From contig JAHWKW010000004.1 in the NCBI GenBank assembly GCA_019347675.1, positions 40,123 through 104,122 on the forward strand: a stretch of DNA of 64,000 nucleotides, in the 5' to 3' direction. The notes below the pieces were generated by a model. That model ran no database searches. It saw nothing but the letters and a program-made list of their open reading frames with translations, and was not told the origin of the DNA. The DNA comes from Actinomycetota bacterium. Lineage in GTDB: Bacteria > Actinomycetota > Nitriliruptoria > Nitriliruptorales > JAHWKO01. Within the stretch, counting starts at the first letter, position 1; each line of letters starts with the position of its first letter. Of this stretch, positions 24,631 through 32,216 are shown piece after piece. A program made the position numbers and the translations under genes.

Positions 24631-26190
24631 TCAGGCGTTGACGTGGCGCGACGCCGGCTCGCTGCGGAGCGCCGTGCGCCGGACCTTCCCGGTGGCGGTC
24701 TGCGGCAGCTGTGCCACGAACTCGACCGCCGCCGGGCACTTGAACCGGGCCAGGTGCTCCTGGGCCCATGCCACCACGTCGTCCTCGGTCAGCTCCGCCC
24801 CGGGTCGGCGCACCGCGTACGCCTTCACCGCCTCACCGGTGTACGGGTGGGCCACGCCGACCACCGCCGCGGCGAGGATGTCGGGGTGTCGGTGCAGGAC
24901 GTCCTCGACCTCGCGCGGGTAGACGTTGAAGCCGGAGACGATGATCAGGTCCTTGAGGCGGTCGACGAGGCGCAGGTCACCGTCGGCGTCGAAGATGCCC
25001 ACGTCGCCCGTGCGCAGCCACCCGTCGCCGGTGAGGGTCGCCGCCGTCTCGGCCGGGTCCTTCCAGTACCCGACGAAGACGTTGTCTCCGCGTACCCAGA
25101 CCTCCCCGGGGTCGCCCGGCTCGACGTCGCGGCCGGCGTCGTCGACCAGGCGAAGCTCGACGCCGGGCAGCGGGGCGCCGACGCTCCCGGGTTTGGCGAC
25201 CCCGCCCATGGCGGTGGTGGTCACCGCGGGTCCCGCCTCGGTCAACCCGTAGCCCTCCCAGATGGTGACCCCGACCTCGTCACGGAACCGCTCGAGCACG
25301 GGCGCGGGGAGCGGCGCCGCCCCCGAGACCGCCACCCGGACCGATGACCAGTCCGCCTCGCCCACCCGGGGAGTGTTCAGCCACGCGACGTACATGGGCG
25401 GGGCGCCGAGCACCACGGTGACGCCGTGACGGTCGATCAGGTCGAGGGTCGCAGAAGGGTCGAAGCGCTCGGTCAGCACGATCGTGGCCCCGATCCGCAC
25501 TGCGCTGCCCAGCCCCACGTTGAGCGCGTAGATGTGGAACAGGGGGAGCACGGCCAGCACGACGTCGTCAGGCCGAACGGCGAGCGGGGTCGCCAGGACC
25601 TGGTCCTGGTTCGCCGCGAGGTTCCGCCGGGTCAGCATCGCACCCTTGGGCCGTCCCGTCGTCCCGCTGGTGTACACCAGCGCCGCGACGTCGTCGGGGC
25701 TGCGCTCGACCGGCGTGTACGGGTGCCCGGCGTTGACCAGGTCCCGCCACGTCGCGGTGCCCCGCGGCGCGCCGACGCTTCCTGCCACGACGACGTGGCG
25801 GAGGGCCGCGCCCGCGACGGCGCGGACGCGGTCGATCCCGCGCATCCCCGCCTCGCCGACGATCAGGGTGTGGGTGGCGCTGTCGGCCAGGATCGAGCCG
25901 ACCTCCTCGCCGGTGAGCGCCGGGTTGAGGGGAACGACCGCCGCGCCGGCGCGGAGCGCACCGAGGAAGACCTCCACGAACGACGGCGTGTTGCCCAGCA
26001 TGACCGCGACCCGGTCCGTGTGGCCGACCCCGAGCGACTGCAGGCCACCGGCGGCGTGGGTGACGAGACGGTCGAGTTCGCCGTAGGTCGTCGCCCGATC
26101 CTGCCAGCGCAGGGCCACCTGGTCCGGGCGCCGCTCCGCGGTCTCGCTCAGACGCGCCGCGAGATCGGGCCGGGGGTGGTGATCGCGCAC
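24631..26190 (-). CDS. Long-chain acyl-CoA synthetase (AMP-forming)
   Basis: 519-residue ANL-superfamily ligase. Motifs in order: P-loop YTSGTTGRPKGAMLT (A3), the A5 region WEGYGLTEAGP, GWLRTGDVG (A7), RLKDLIIVSGFNVYPREVE (A8), and the C-terminal QTATGKVRRTAL (A10) with the catalytic lysine. Domain order and length fit fatty acyl-CoA synthetases of the FadD type; substrate chain length cannot be read from sequence. It starts at GTG 26190 and is divergent from the TIM-barrel gene at 26314, sharing a ~120-bp intergenic region. Confidence 0.9.
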   Translation of the reverse strand: MRDHHPRPDLAARLSETAERRPDQVALRWQDRATTYGELDRLVTHAAGGLQSLGVGHTDRVAVMLGNTPSFVEVFLGALRAGAAVVPLNPALTGEEVGSILADSATHTLIVGEAGMRGIDRVRAVAGAALRHVVVAGSVGAPRGTATWRDLVNAGHPYTPVERSPDDVAALVYTSGTTGRPKGAMLTRRNLAANQDQVLATPLAVRPDDVVLAVLPLFHIYALNVGLGSAVRIGATIVLTERFDPSATLDLIDRHGVTVVLGAPPMYVAWLNTPRVGEADWSSVRVAVSGAAPLPAPVLERFRDEVGVTIWEGYGLTEAGPAVTTTAMGGVAKPGSVGAPLPGVELRLVDDAGRDVEPGDPGEVWVRGDNVFVGYWKDPAETAATLTGDGWLRTGDVGIFDADGDLRLVDRLKDLIIVSGFNVYPREVEDVLHRHPDILAAAVVGVAHPYTGEAVKAYAVRRPGAELTEDDVVAWAQEHLARFKCPAAVEFVAQLPQTATGKVRRTALRSEPASRHVNA

Positions 26191-26301
26191 GGCATGGAGG
26201 TCCCGGTCGGGGCGGGGCGAGCCTACCGACGACGGTGGTCACCCCGTCACGTTGGGTGTGGGTCCGCGGCCGTCCGCGCCGTCGGCCGGGCACGCCGCCG
26301 T

Positions 26302-26307
26302 TACGCT
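26302..26307 (+). promoter_or_regulatory. Putative -10 element, leaderless start
   Basis: TACGCT ends 6 bases before the ATG at 26314. The intervening GGAGGC is too close to the ATG to act as a normal ribosome site. The layout matches TACGAT before the gene at 45862. Confidence 0.35.
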
Positions 26308-26313
26308 GGAGGC

Positions 26314-27192
26314 ATGACCCCGACCATGCTGGCCTCGACGGGGCCGCTGTTCGCACGGCCTCTGGACTGGGCGATGGGGGTCATCCTCGAAGCCGGGTAC
26401 GACGGCGTCGAGCTGATGGTCACCCAGGATCCCGCCACCCAGGAGCCCGACCGCGTGCTCGAGGTCGCGGCTCGGGAGGGCGCGCGGGTCCCGGTCGTCC
26501 ACGGGCCGTTCCTGCTGCTGACCCGCCGCGTGTTCGGCGTCGACCCCACCGAGAAGGCCCGCCGCTCACTGGAGCTGGCCGCGGAGATCGACGCGGACCT
26601 GATGATCGTGCATCCGCCGTTGCGTTGGCAGACCGCCTTCCACGACTGGCTGGTGGAGGAGGCCGACGACGAGGCCGCCGAGCTCGGCACAGGGGTGGGC
26701 GTGGAGAACCTCTACCCCGTCCCGCTCCTCGGACGGCCGGTCCGCTTCCACCGCTACACCAAGCCAGAGCACTTGGAGGAGTTCCGTCACCTCGTCCTCG
26801 ACACGAGCCACTTCGGGGTCACCGGCATCGACCTGGAGCGGGCATGGGAGCACCTGGGTCACGCGGCCGCGCACCTCCACGTGTCCGACAACCGCGGGCA
26901 GGGACGTGACAGCCACGCCCCGCTGGGACACGGCGTGCTCCCGATCGCGTCGTTCCTGACGGCCGCGCGCCGATCCGGGTACTCGGGACCGATCACGCTC
27001 GAGCTCGACTGCCGCCGCTACCTCGATGACCGTGCGGCGCTGGTCGGCTACCTGCAGCAGGAGCGCCAGAAATGCCTGGCTCTCCTGGACGGGGAGCCCC
27101 CCGAGGAGGTCCTGGGACGCCCCGACCGCCCGCCGCAGCCGGAGCACGAGGAAGGCGAGCCACCGACGGTCGCGGTCGTCCCACGCGACTGA
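26314..27192 (+). CDS. Xylose-isomerase-like TIM-barrel protein (sugar phosphate isomerase/epimerase family)
   Basis: 292-residue protein of the AP-endonuclease-2/xylose-isomerase TIM-barrel superfamily. Strands with likely metal ligands: GYDGVELMVTQ (Glu), VVHGPFLLLT (His), LMIVHPPLRW (His), VGVENLYPVP (Glu), LVLDTSHFGVTG (Asp and His), AAHLHVSDNRGQGRDSHAPLGHGVL (His/Asp), ITLELDCRR (Glu). All expected metal positions are filled, so it is probably an active isomerase, epimerase or endonuclease-like enzyme; the substrate is unknown. The Pro/Glu-rich C-terminal tail (~30 residues) looks disordered. The open frame upstream of the ATG is antisense to the synthetase gene and is discarded. Confidence 0.85.
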   Translation: MTPTMLASTGPLFARPLDWAMGVILEAGYDGVELMVTQDPATQEPDRVLEVAAREGARVPVVHGPFLLLTRRVFGVDPTEKARRSLELAAEIDADLMIVHPPLRWQTAFHDWLVEEADDEAAELGTGVGVENLYPVPLLGRPVRFHRYTKPEHLEEFRHLVLDTSHFGVTGIDLERAWEHLGHAAAHLHVSDNRGQGRDSHAPLGHGVLPIASFLTAARRSGYSGPITLELDCRRYLDDRAALVGYLQQERQKCLALLDGEPPEEVLGRPDRPPQPEHEEGEPPTVAVVPRD

Positions 27193-27376
27193 TGGGCCGG
27201 CGGCGCGCGACGCCACGGTTGGAGGTCGCCACCTGCTGTGCCGATACCACTCCTGGCTGCTTGAGTACGCCCCGGGGTGCCCGCCTGGGCGCCGGCAGGA
27301 CTAGTCGCCGCGGGTACCCAAAACCGTCCGGTTGGAGGGCTTACAGGTTGCAGTCCGTGGCTTACTCTCCGTTGTC

Positions 27377-27409
27377 GTACGGTGTGCGGCCAGGGTACGG
27401 TGCCTGGCC
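27377..27409. repeat. 8-bp direct repeat and 7-bp inverted repeat before the peptide/sigma operon
   Basis: GTACGGTG occurs at 27377-27384 and again at 27395-27402, 18 bases apart. The second copy is the loop between the arms GGCCAGG (27388-27394) and CCTGGCC (27403-27409). The element ends 6 bases before the ribosome site of the 28-residue peptide. It could be an operator or a leader hairpin. The rest of the 27193-27424 gap shows a GGGTACCC palindrome at 27312-27319 and nothing else I can assign. Confidence 0.5.
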
Positions 27410-27424
27410 GGAGCAGGAGAAGCG

Positions 27425-27511
27425 GTGCGGAACGGGACGGCGATCGCGCTGATCGCGCTGCTCGTGGTGATCGTCGCGGCGACCGTCGTTCAGCTGGTGA
27501 TCAGCTCCTGA
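27425..27511 (+). CDS. 28-residue single-helix membrane peptide
   Basis: GTG at 27425 follows CAGGAGAAGCG, a good ribosome site with AGGAG five bases away. The peptide starts (M)RNGTAIALIALLVVI and continues hydrophobic to VVQLVISS, ending TGA at 27509-27511. One predicted transmembrane helix fills nearly the whole product, with an N-terminal Arg giving a likely N-in orientation. Its stop lies 32 bases before the ECF sigma start, so both may be translated from one message. Similar tiny membrane peptides occur in Actinobacteria, but I cannot name a family. It is too short for ordinary gene finding. Confidence 0.6.
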   Translation: MRNGTAIALIALLVVIVAATVVQLVISS

Positions 27512-27543
27512 CGCCGGTTCCGCGCCGGAAAACGTGGGGTGAT

Positions 27544-28134
27544 GTGAAGCCGCTGGGAACGCTCGACCCGGAGGTGGTCGACCTCGTCAGCCGAGCCCAA
27601 CAGGGCGACGGCGAGGCGTTCGCGCGACTGTACGACCGGTACGTCGACCAGATCTACGGGTTCCTGCTGCACAAGGTCCGCGATCGCCACCTCGCCGAGG
27701 ATCTCACCTCCGACGTGTTCCTCCGCGCGCTGAAGGCCATCCCGCGCTTCCGTTGGCAGGGTGTGGACATCGGTGCGTGGCTCACCACGATCGCGCGGAA
27801 CCGCGTCACCGATCACTTCAAATCGGCCCGGACGCGGCTGGTCCGTCCCGTCGACGAGGTCGGCGAGCGCCCCGGCAACAGGCCGGCAGACGACCCCGAG
27901 GCGGCGGCGATGGCCTCGGATCTGTCCACGCTGCTCGCCGCCGCCGTGGAGCTGTTGAAGGACGATCACCGCGAGGTGCTCTTCCTGCGCTTCACGCAGA
28001 ACCTGTCGGTCTCGGAGACGGCACACGCGATGCAACGCTCCGACGGAGCGATCAAGGCCCTGCAGTACCGCGCGCTGCGGGCCCTGGCCGCGATCGTTCG
28101 CGAGGACCCTGCGTTCGTCGACGGAGTGCGTTGA
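27544..28134 (+). CDS. ECF-type RNA polymerase sigma factor (BldN-like)
   Basis: 196-residue sigma factor with only regions 2 and 4. Region 2 covers about residues 17-90: FARLYDRYVDQIYGFLLHKV, RDRHLAEDLTSDVFLRALKAI (2.2, core binding), WLTTIARNRVTDHFKS (2.4). Region 4 covers about 120-180: LKDDHREVLFLRFTQNLSVSETAHAMQRSDGAIKALQYRALRAL, with the helix-turn-helix. No extra C-terminal domain. The GTG start at 27544 follows GGGGTGAT. The next gene encodes a membrane protein with DUF5667, the partner arrangement of the BldN-type ECF group, so control by a membrane anti-sigma factor is likely (family knowledge plus context). Confidence 0.88.
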   Translation: MKPLGTLDPEVVDLVSRAQQGDGEAFARLYDRYVDQIYGFLLHKVRDRHLAEDLTSDVFLRALKAIPRFRWQGVDIGAWLTTIARNRVTDHFKSARTRLVRPVDEVGERPGNRPADDPEAAAMASDLSTLLAAAVELLKDDHREVLFLRFTQNLSVSETAHAMQRSDGAIKALQYRALRALAAIVREDPAFVDGVR

Positions 28135-28229
28135 TCGTGCGTCACCACCACGGACCACACTCGTTGTCATGGAGGGCCTCGCACGAGGACCTCGATCCGA
28201 CGCATCGCAACGGCGACCGGGAGGCTGCA

Positions 28230-29348
28230 GTGAGCGGCCACGAGCCAGCGGCCGTGGAGACGCTCGCCCACGCACTGGACCACGACGGCGGGGCGCCGCC
28301 CGACCTCGCCGAACTCCGCCGGCTCGCGACCGCGCTGCGTGACGTCCCCGTCGCGACACCCCGGCCGGAGTTCCGCCGCGCTCTGCGCTCGACGCTCGTC
28401 CGCGAGGCAGCCGCGCACGTCCCGGTCATCCGCACGCACGAACCGTTCGGCGCACGGCTGGGGCGGTGGCGCCGCTCCGTGGCCCTCGCGGTCGCCTCGG
28501 CGATGTCGGCGTTGACGATCGGGGGTGCGGGGCTCGCGGCGGCCGCCCAGCACGCCGGGCCCGACCAGGCGCTGTACCGGGTGAAGCTGTTCACCGAGTC
28601 CGTGCGGGTCGCGCTCGCAGACGGCCAGGTTCAGGCTGGTCAGCTGCACCTCACCTTCGCCGAGCGGCGCCTGGACGAGATCCGCGACGGCGCCCGCACG
28701 CTCGAGCCCGACACGCTCGTCGCCACCCTGGCGGCCATGGACGACGCCAGCCGCGCCGGTGCGGCGGCGCTTCTCGACGTCTACGACGGCAGCGGCGACA
28801 GCGCCGTGCTCCAGGCGGTCGTCGGCTTCACGGAGCGGCAGCGGACCAGGCTCACCGACGTGCTCGCGGAGCTCCCCGTCGAGGTGGTCCCGTTCGCGCG
28901 CGGCTCCCTGGAGGTGGTCCGGGGGATCGAGGTGGAGACCAGCGCGCTGGTGCTGAGCGGGTGCCTGCCGTGCACGGACGGTCCCGTCACGATGTTCGCG
29001 CCCGGCGAGGGCCCGCCCGTCCCCGCGGCCGGGTGCTGCACGCCGATGACGACCGGGACCGCTGGAGTCTCCGATGCCGGCGGCGCTGGGATCAAGGCCG
29101 TCGACGCGACGTCGTCGCCGAACACCACGGATCCCACGACGTCGGACCAGGGGCCGGACATGTCGGTGAGCGTCAGCGATCCGGCGCTGCCCGCGCAGGA
29201 CCCGGCGCTGCCGTCCGACGACGACACGTCGCTCACGGACCAGCCGCCCGCGATCCCGGTCGCGCCGCCCTCCGTCCCGGTGGCGACCCCGAGCCCGCCG
29301 TTGGGCGTCCCGCAACTGCCGAGCGTCGATCACCTGCTGTTCGACTGA
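28230..29348 (+). CDS. DUF5667 membrane protein, likely anti-sigma partner of the upstream ECF factor
   Basis: 372 residues. A cytoplasmic N-terminus (residues 1-80; PDLAELRRLATALRDVP and FRRALRSTLVREAA, a possible sigma-binding helical part) precedes a transmembrane helix (~83-105). DUF5667 follows (~110-215: ALYRVKLFTESVRVALADGQVQAGQLHLTFAERRLDEI) and faces outward. The extracytoplasmic C-terminus has CLPC and GCC cysteines and a Pro/Asp-rich tail with DPALPAQDPALPSDDD. GTG at 28230 is chosen because GGGAGG stands 5 bases before it; an in-frame GTG at 28137 abuts the sigma stop but lacks a site. Anti-sigma function is inferred from position and family. Confidence 0.8.
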   Translation: MSGHEPAAVETLAHALDHDGGAPPDLAELRRLATALRDVPVATPRPEFRRALRSTLVREAAAHVPVIRTHEPFGARLGRWRRSVALAVASAMSALTIGGAGLAAAAQHAGPDQALYRVKLFTESVRVALADGQVQAGQLHLTFAERRLDEIRDGARTLEPDTLVATLAAMDDASRAGAAALLDVYDGSGDSAVLQAVVGFTERQRTRLTDVLAELPVEVVPFARGSLEVVRGIEVETSALVLSGCLPCTDGPVTMFAPGEGPPVPAAGCCTPMTTGTAGVSDAGGAGIKAVDATSSPNTTDPTTSDQGPDMSVSVSDPALPAQDPALPSDDDTSLTDQPPAIPVAPPSVPVATPSPPLGVPQLPSVDHLLFD

Positions 29349-29686
29349 GTAGTGAGTCACGCGGGGCGGCGCCGCCGGGGCGGATGTGACGACCACGTTC
29401 GCGACGCCCGGGGCTGCGCCGGCTGCGCCGGGGATGTCCTCGCTGCCCGGCTGGCCGGGGTCGAGTGGCTCGGCAGCCAGACGTCACTCCACCGCCACGC
29501 ACGGTGGCATGCGCTCACCGCACGCCGCGGGGTCTGCCGCGTGACCCTGCCCGCGATGCGTCGTTTCTCCGGCTGCGTTGGTCAGTGCAGGGACATGCCA
29601 CAGGGGGCATGACTCCACCGACCGCCTGGCCGAGCTCCGGGAGGCCGGAGACACGCCACCGGGCGTCACACGAAGGAGCGATACGC
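29349..29686. other. 338-bp intergenic region with a short inverted repeat
   Basis: No gene is supported here; an 86-codon plus frame at 29352-29612 has no ribosome site and reads as Arg/Cys-rich noise. The only structure noticed is CATGCC at 29594-29599 mirrored by GGCATG at 29606-29611, about 75 bases before the next gene. I see no convincing sigma70 promoter; an ECF-type promoter for the surface protein gene is possible but not recognisable by eye. Confidence 0.6.
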
Positions 29687-31072
29687 ATGCAGAAGGTCAC
29701 GTGGCGCCGTGCCGCCACCACGATGGTCGCCGCAACCACGGCGATCGCACTCACTGCGCCCGGGGCTGGCGCGGCGGCCGTCGCACCGGGCGTCTTCTCC
29801 GGCTCCGCCGAAGCGCTGACGCTGGACCTGAGTATCACGGCCCCGTCGGCGCTGCTGGGCGCGCTCGGCGGTGGAGCCACCCTCGACACGCGGGTGTCGT
29901 CCACGATCTCACAGCTGAGCAACACCGTGGCGAACGCCACATCCACCCTGCTCAGGGGCACCCTGGGCAACGAGTCGATCAGTGACAGCAGCGGCAAGAC
30001 CACCGACCGCAAGGTCCTCGCGGAGCAGAAGCTGGTGGGCGGAGTGGTGGACGTCGGCGTGGGGACGATGGAGTTCACCGCCGACGCCACCAACCAGGTG
30101 TCGAACGCCTACTCGGAGCTCGCCCACCTCAAGGTGTCGCTCGCGCCGCTGTTCGACGCCAGCTCGCCGGTCCCCGCCGAGGTCAAAGAAGACCTCCAGG
30201 GCGCCGTCCAGGACGCGACCGACACCGTCAACGGGCTGGTCGGCGACCTCAACACGCAGCTCGACGCGGTCGAGGAGGCGGTCAACGAAGCCCTGGAGCC
30301 CGTCGGTGGCAACCCCGTCAACATCGACCCGGTGCAGCAGCTGCTCACCGTCCCCGACGTCACGAGCGTCGACCTGGTCAGCGCCACGAAGCTGTGGAGC
30401 CGCTCGACCGTGGACACCGAGGACGGCAAGGTCGTGTCCCGCGCGGTCTCCGGGCTGGTCGACCTCGAGCTCCTCGGCGGCCTGGTCCAGGTCCCGATCT
30501 TCCAGTACAGCTCGGTGGCGGGGACCAACGGCCAGCCGGGCGGGGCGTTCGCCGACGCCGTCACCGAGGTGATCTCTGTGACGCTCGCCGACAACAGCGT
30601 GATCGAAGTGACCGGGGACACCCTCACGGTCAACCAGGAGATCATCGACCTCGGGGAGCTGGGACTCGACGCCAACACCCTGCTGTCGGGTGTGACGTCC
30701 ACGCTGGGCGACATCCTCGCCTCGGCGGGCCTGAGCACCCTGGCCGGGAAGGGCACCACGCACGTCGCGGAGGACGGCTCGTCGGCCGAGGCGGCGACCT
30801 CGGCGTTCGGGATCAGCCTGCACCCGCTGAACGCTGCGGGTTCGGCCGGCAGCGGCCTGCTGGGGCTGGACCTGAACCTCCTGCCCACCCGGGTGAAGGC
30901 GGCCGCGGCCAACCCGGTCCAACAGGTGCAGGCGCCCGCACTGGACGCGCCCGCAGCGCCGGCGGCTCCGGTGAGCCTGCCGCGCACCGGTGGCGGGGCG
31001 CTGGCCATCCTGGTGGGTGTCTCCGCGATGGCCGCGGCGGTGGGCCTGCGCCACAAGCTGTCGAGCCACTGA
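29687..31072 (+). CDS. Secreted surface protein with LPRTG sorting signal
   Basis: 461-residue exported protein. The signal peptide is MQKVTWRRAATTMVAATTAI and following, ending near the Ala-rich APGAGAAAVA at residue ~32. The body is rich in Ser, Thr, Val, Asp and Leu with heptad-like stretches (VQDATDTVNGLVGDLNTQLD), suggesting helical or coiled-coil parts; no catalytic motif is seen. The C-terminus has LPRTGG (~431), a hydrophobic helix (LAILVGVSAMAAAVGL) and a basic tail (RHKLSSH), a sortase-type anchor. The ribosome site GAAGGAG precedes ATG 29687. Lying behind an ECF sigma/DUF5667 pair, it may be their target gene, as surface proteins are for BldN (inference). Confidence 0.8.
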   Translation: MQKVTWRRAATTMVAATTAIALTAPGAGAAAVAPGVFSGSAEALTLDLSITAPSALLGALGGGATLDTRVSSTISQLSNTVANATSTLLRGTLGNESISDSSGKTTDRKVLAEQKLVGGVVDVGVGTMEFTADATNQVSNAYSELAHLKVSLAPLFDASSPVPAEVKEDLQGAVQDATDTVNGLVGDLNTQLDAVEEAVNEALEPVGGNPVNIDPVQQLLTVPDVTSVDLVSATKLWSRSTVDTEDGKVVSRAVSGLVDLELLGGLVQVPIFQYSSVAGTNGQPGGAFADAVTEVISVTLADNSVIEVTGDTLTVNQEIIDLGELGLDANTLLSGVTSTLGDILASAGLSTLAGKGTTHVAEDGSSAEAATSAFGISLHPLNAAGSAGSGLLGLDLNLLPTRVKAAAANPVQQVQAPALDAPAAPAAPVSLPRTGGGALAILVGVSAMAAAVGLRHKLSSH

Positions 31073-31085
31073 CGCCACACCGACG

Positions 31086-31116
31086 CGAAGGGGCGGGCAT
31101 GATGCCCGCCCCTTCG
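31086..31116. terminator. Strong bidirectional terminator hairpin
   Basis: A perfect 14-bp stem (CGAAGGGGCGGGCA against TGCCCGCCCCTTCG) closes a 3-base loop TGA. It sits between two convergent genes ending at 31072 (+) and 31137 (-). There is no U-tract on either side, as common in high-GC bacteria. Confidence 0.85.
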
Positions 31117-31136
31117 GCGTCCTCACGGCTTCGGAT

Positions 31137-32216
31137 CTAGAAGAAGATCGAGCGGCGCCCCATCAGGTTGCGGTACAGCATCTGCTGGATGGTGTCGCGC
31201 ACGCGGTCGGTGAGGTCGAAGACCGCCATGGGGTCGTCGGCCGCATCGGGCCCGTAGTCACGGGTCGGGATCGGCTCGCCGTACTCGATGATCCACTTCG
31301 ACGGCAGCGGGATCAGCCCGACCGGACCCAACCACGGGAACGTGGGGGTCACGGGGAAGTAGGGGAAGCCGAACAGCCGCGCGAGCGTCCGGAAGTTGTA
31401 GATCAGCGGGTAGATCTCCTCGCTGCCCACGACCGCGGTCGGCACGATCGGGGCCGAGGTCCGCAGCGCCACCTCGACGAAGCCGCCGCGGCCGAACCGC
31501 TGCAGCTTGTAGCGGTCGCGGTAGGCCTTGCCGATCCCCTTGAAGCCCTCCGGCCAGACCCCGACCAGCTGCCCGTCGTCGAGCAGCCGGGTGGCGTCCT
31601 CGTCGCACGCCATGGTGTTCCCCAACTTGCGGGCGAGCTCGCCGATCACCGGCAGCCGCCACGCCAGGTCCGCCGCCAGGGGGCGCAGGTGGCGTCCGGT
31701 CTCGTCGTAGATCCCGAGCTTCACCATCAGCGCGTCGACGGGGATGGTCCCCGCATGGTTGGCGACCACCAGCGCGGCGCCGTCGGGGATGCGCTCGTGG
31801 CCGATGCTGCGCACCCGCCAGTACCGCCGGTACAGCGGCCGGAGCAACGGCAGCAGGACGTGTTCGGTCAGGTCACGGTCGAACCCGAAGGGGTCGATCG
31901 GGTAGTCGCCGCTGAGCCGCCGCGTCAGGAAGTCGGTCACGGCCGTGACCTGATCGACCCAGCGGTCGCCGAGGACGTCGCGGAGGCCCTCGAGCAGTTC
32001 GACCCCGCCCTGGGGGGTTTGAGGGGCCGCTGGCAGGTCCTCGTGCGCCGCTGCGTGCACCCGGCACAGGTCGCCGCCCACGGCGTAGTTGCGGCACGCG
32101 CGACCGTCCGAGGTGGTCGCCCCGCACCGTGCGCGTTGCCCCGACGGTTGGCGTCCCGCCACCCGCGCGGCCCGCTCCTGCGCGATCGAGTAGACCTGGG
32201 CGTCGGTATCCGCCAT
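31137..32216 (-). CDS. PlsC-like acyltransferase with N-terminal Cys/His module (Rv0502-like)
   Basis: 359-residue protein. Residues ~25-50 form a small metal-site-like module, RCGATTSDGRACRNYAVGGDLCRVH (three Cys plus a His; too long to quote more), like DUF5763-type zinc knuckles. The acyltransferase domain (~125-340) has VVANHAGTIPVDALM, a variant of the NHxxxxD motif with two extra residues, and VGVWPEGFKGIGK, the FPEG-type motif. Expected substrate: lysophosphatidate or another lysolipid, on the inner membrane face. ATG at 32216 shares a base with the epimerase stop (TGATG). The order epimerase then acyltransferase matches mycobacterial Rv0501-Rv0502 (from memory). Confidence 0.82.
   Translation of the reverse strand: MADTDAQVYSIAQERAARVAGRQPSGQRARCGATTSDGRACRNYAVGGDLCRVHAAAHEDLPAAPQTPQGGVELLEGLRDVLGDRWVDQVTAVTDFLTRRLSGDYPIDPFGFDRDLTEHVLLPLLRPLYRRYWRVRSIGHERIPDGAALVVANHAGTIPVDALMVKLGIYDETGRHLRPLAADLAWRLPVIGELARKLGNTMACDEDATRLLDDGQLVGVWPEGFKGIGKAYRDRYKLQRFGRGGFVEVALRTSAPIVPTAVVGSEEIYPLIYNFRTLARLFGFPYFPVTPTFPWLGPVGLIPLPSKWIIEYGEPIPTRDYGPDAADDPMAVFDLTDRVRDTIQQMLYRNLMGRRSIFF

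Noticed and set aside
29352..29612. 86-codon plus-strand frame in the gap before the LPRTG protein
   Set aside because: No ribosome site, Arg/Cys/Gly-rich composition, no recognisable segment.
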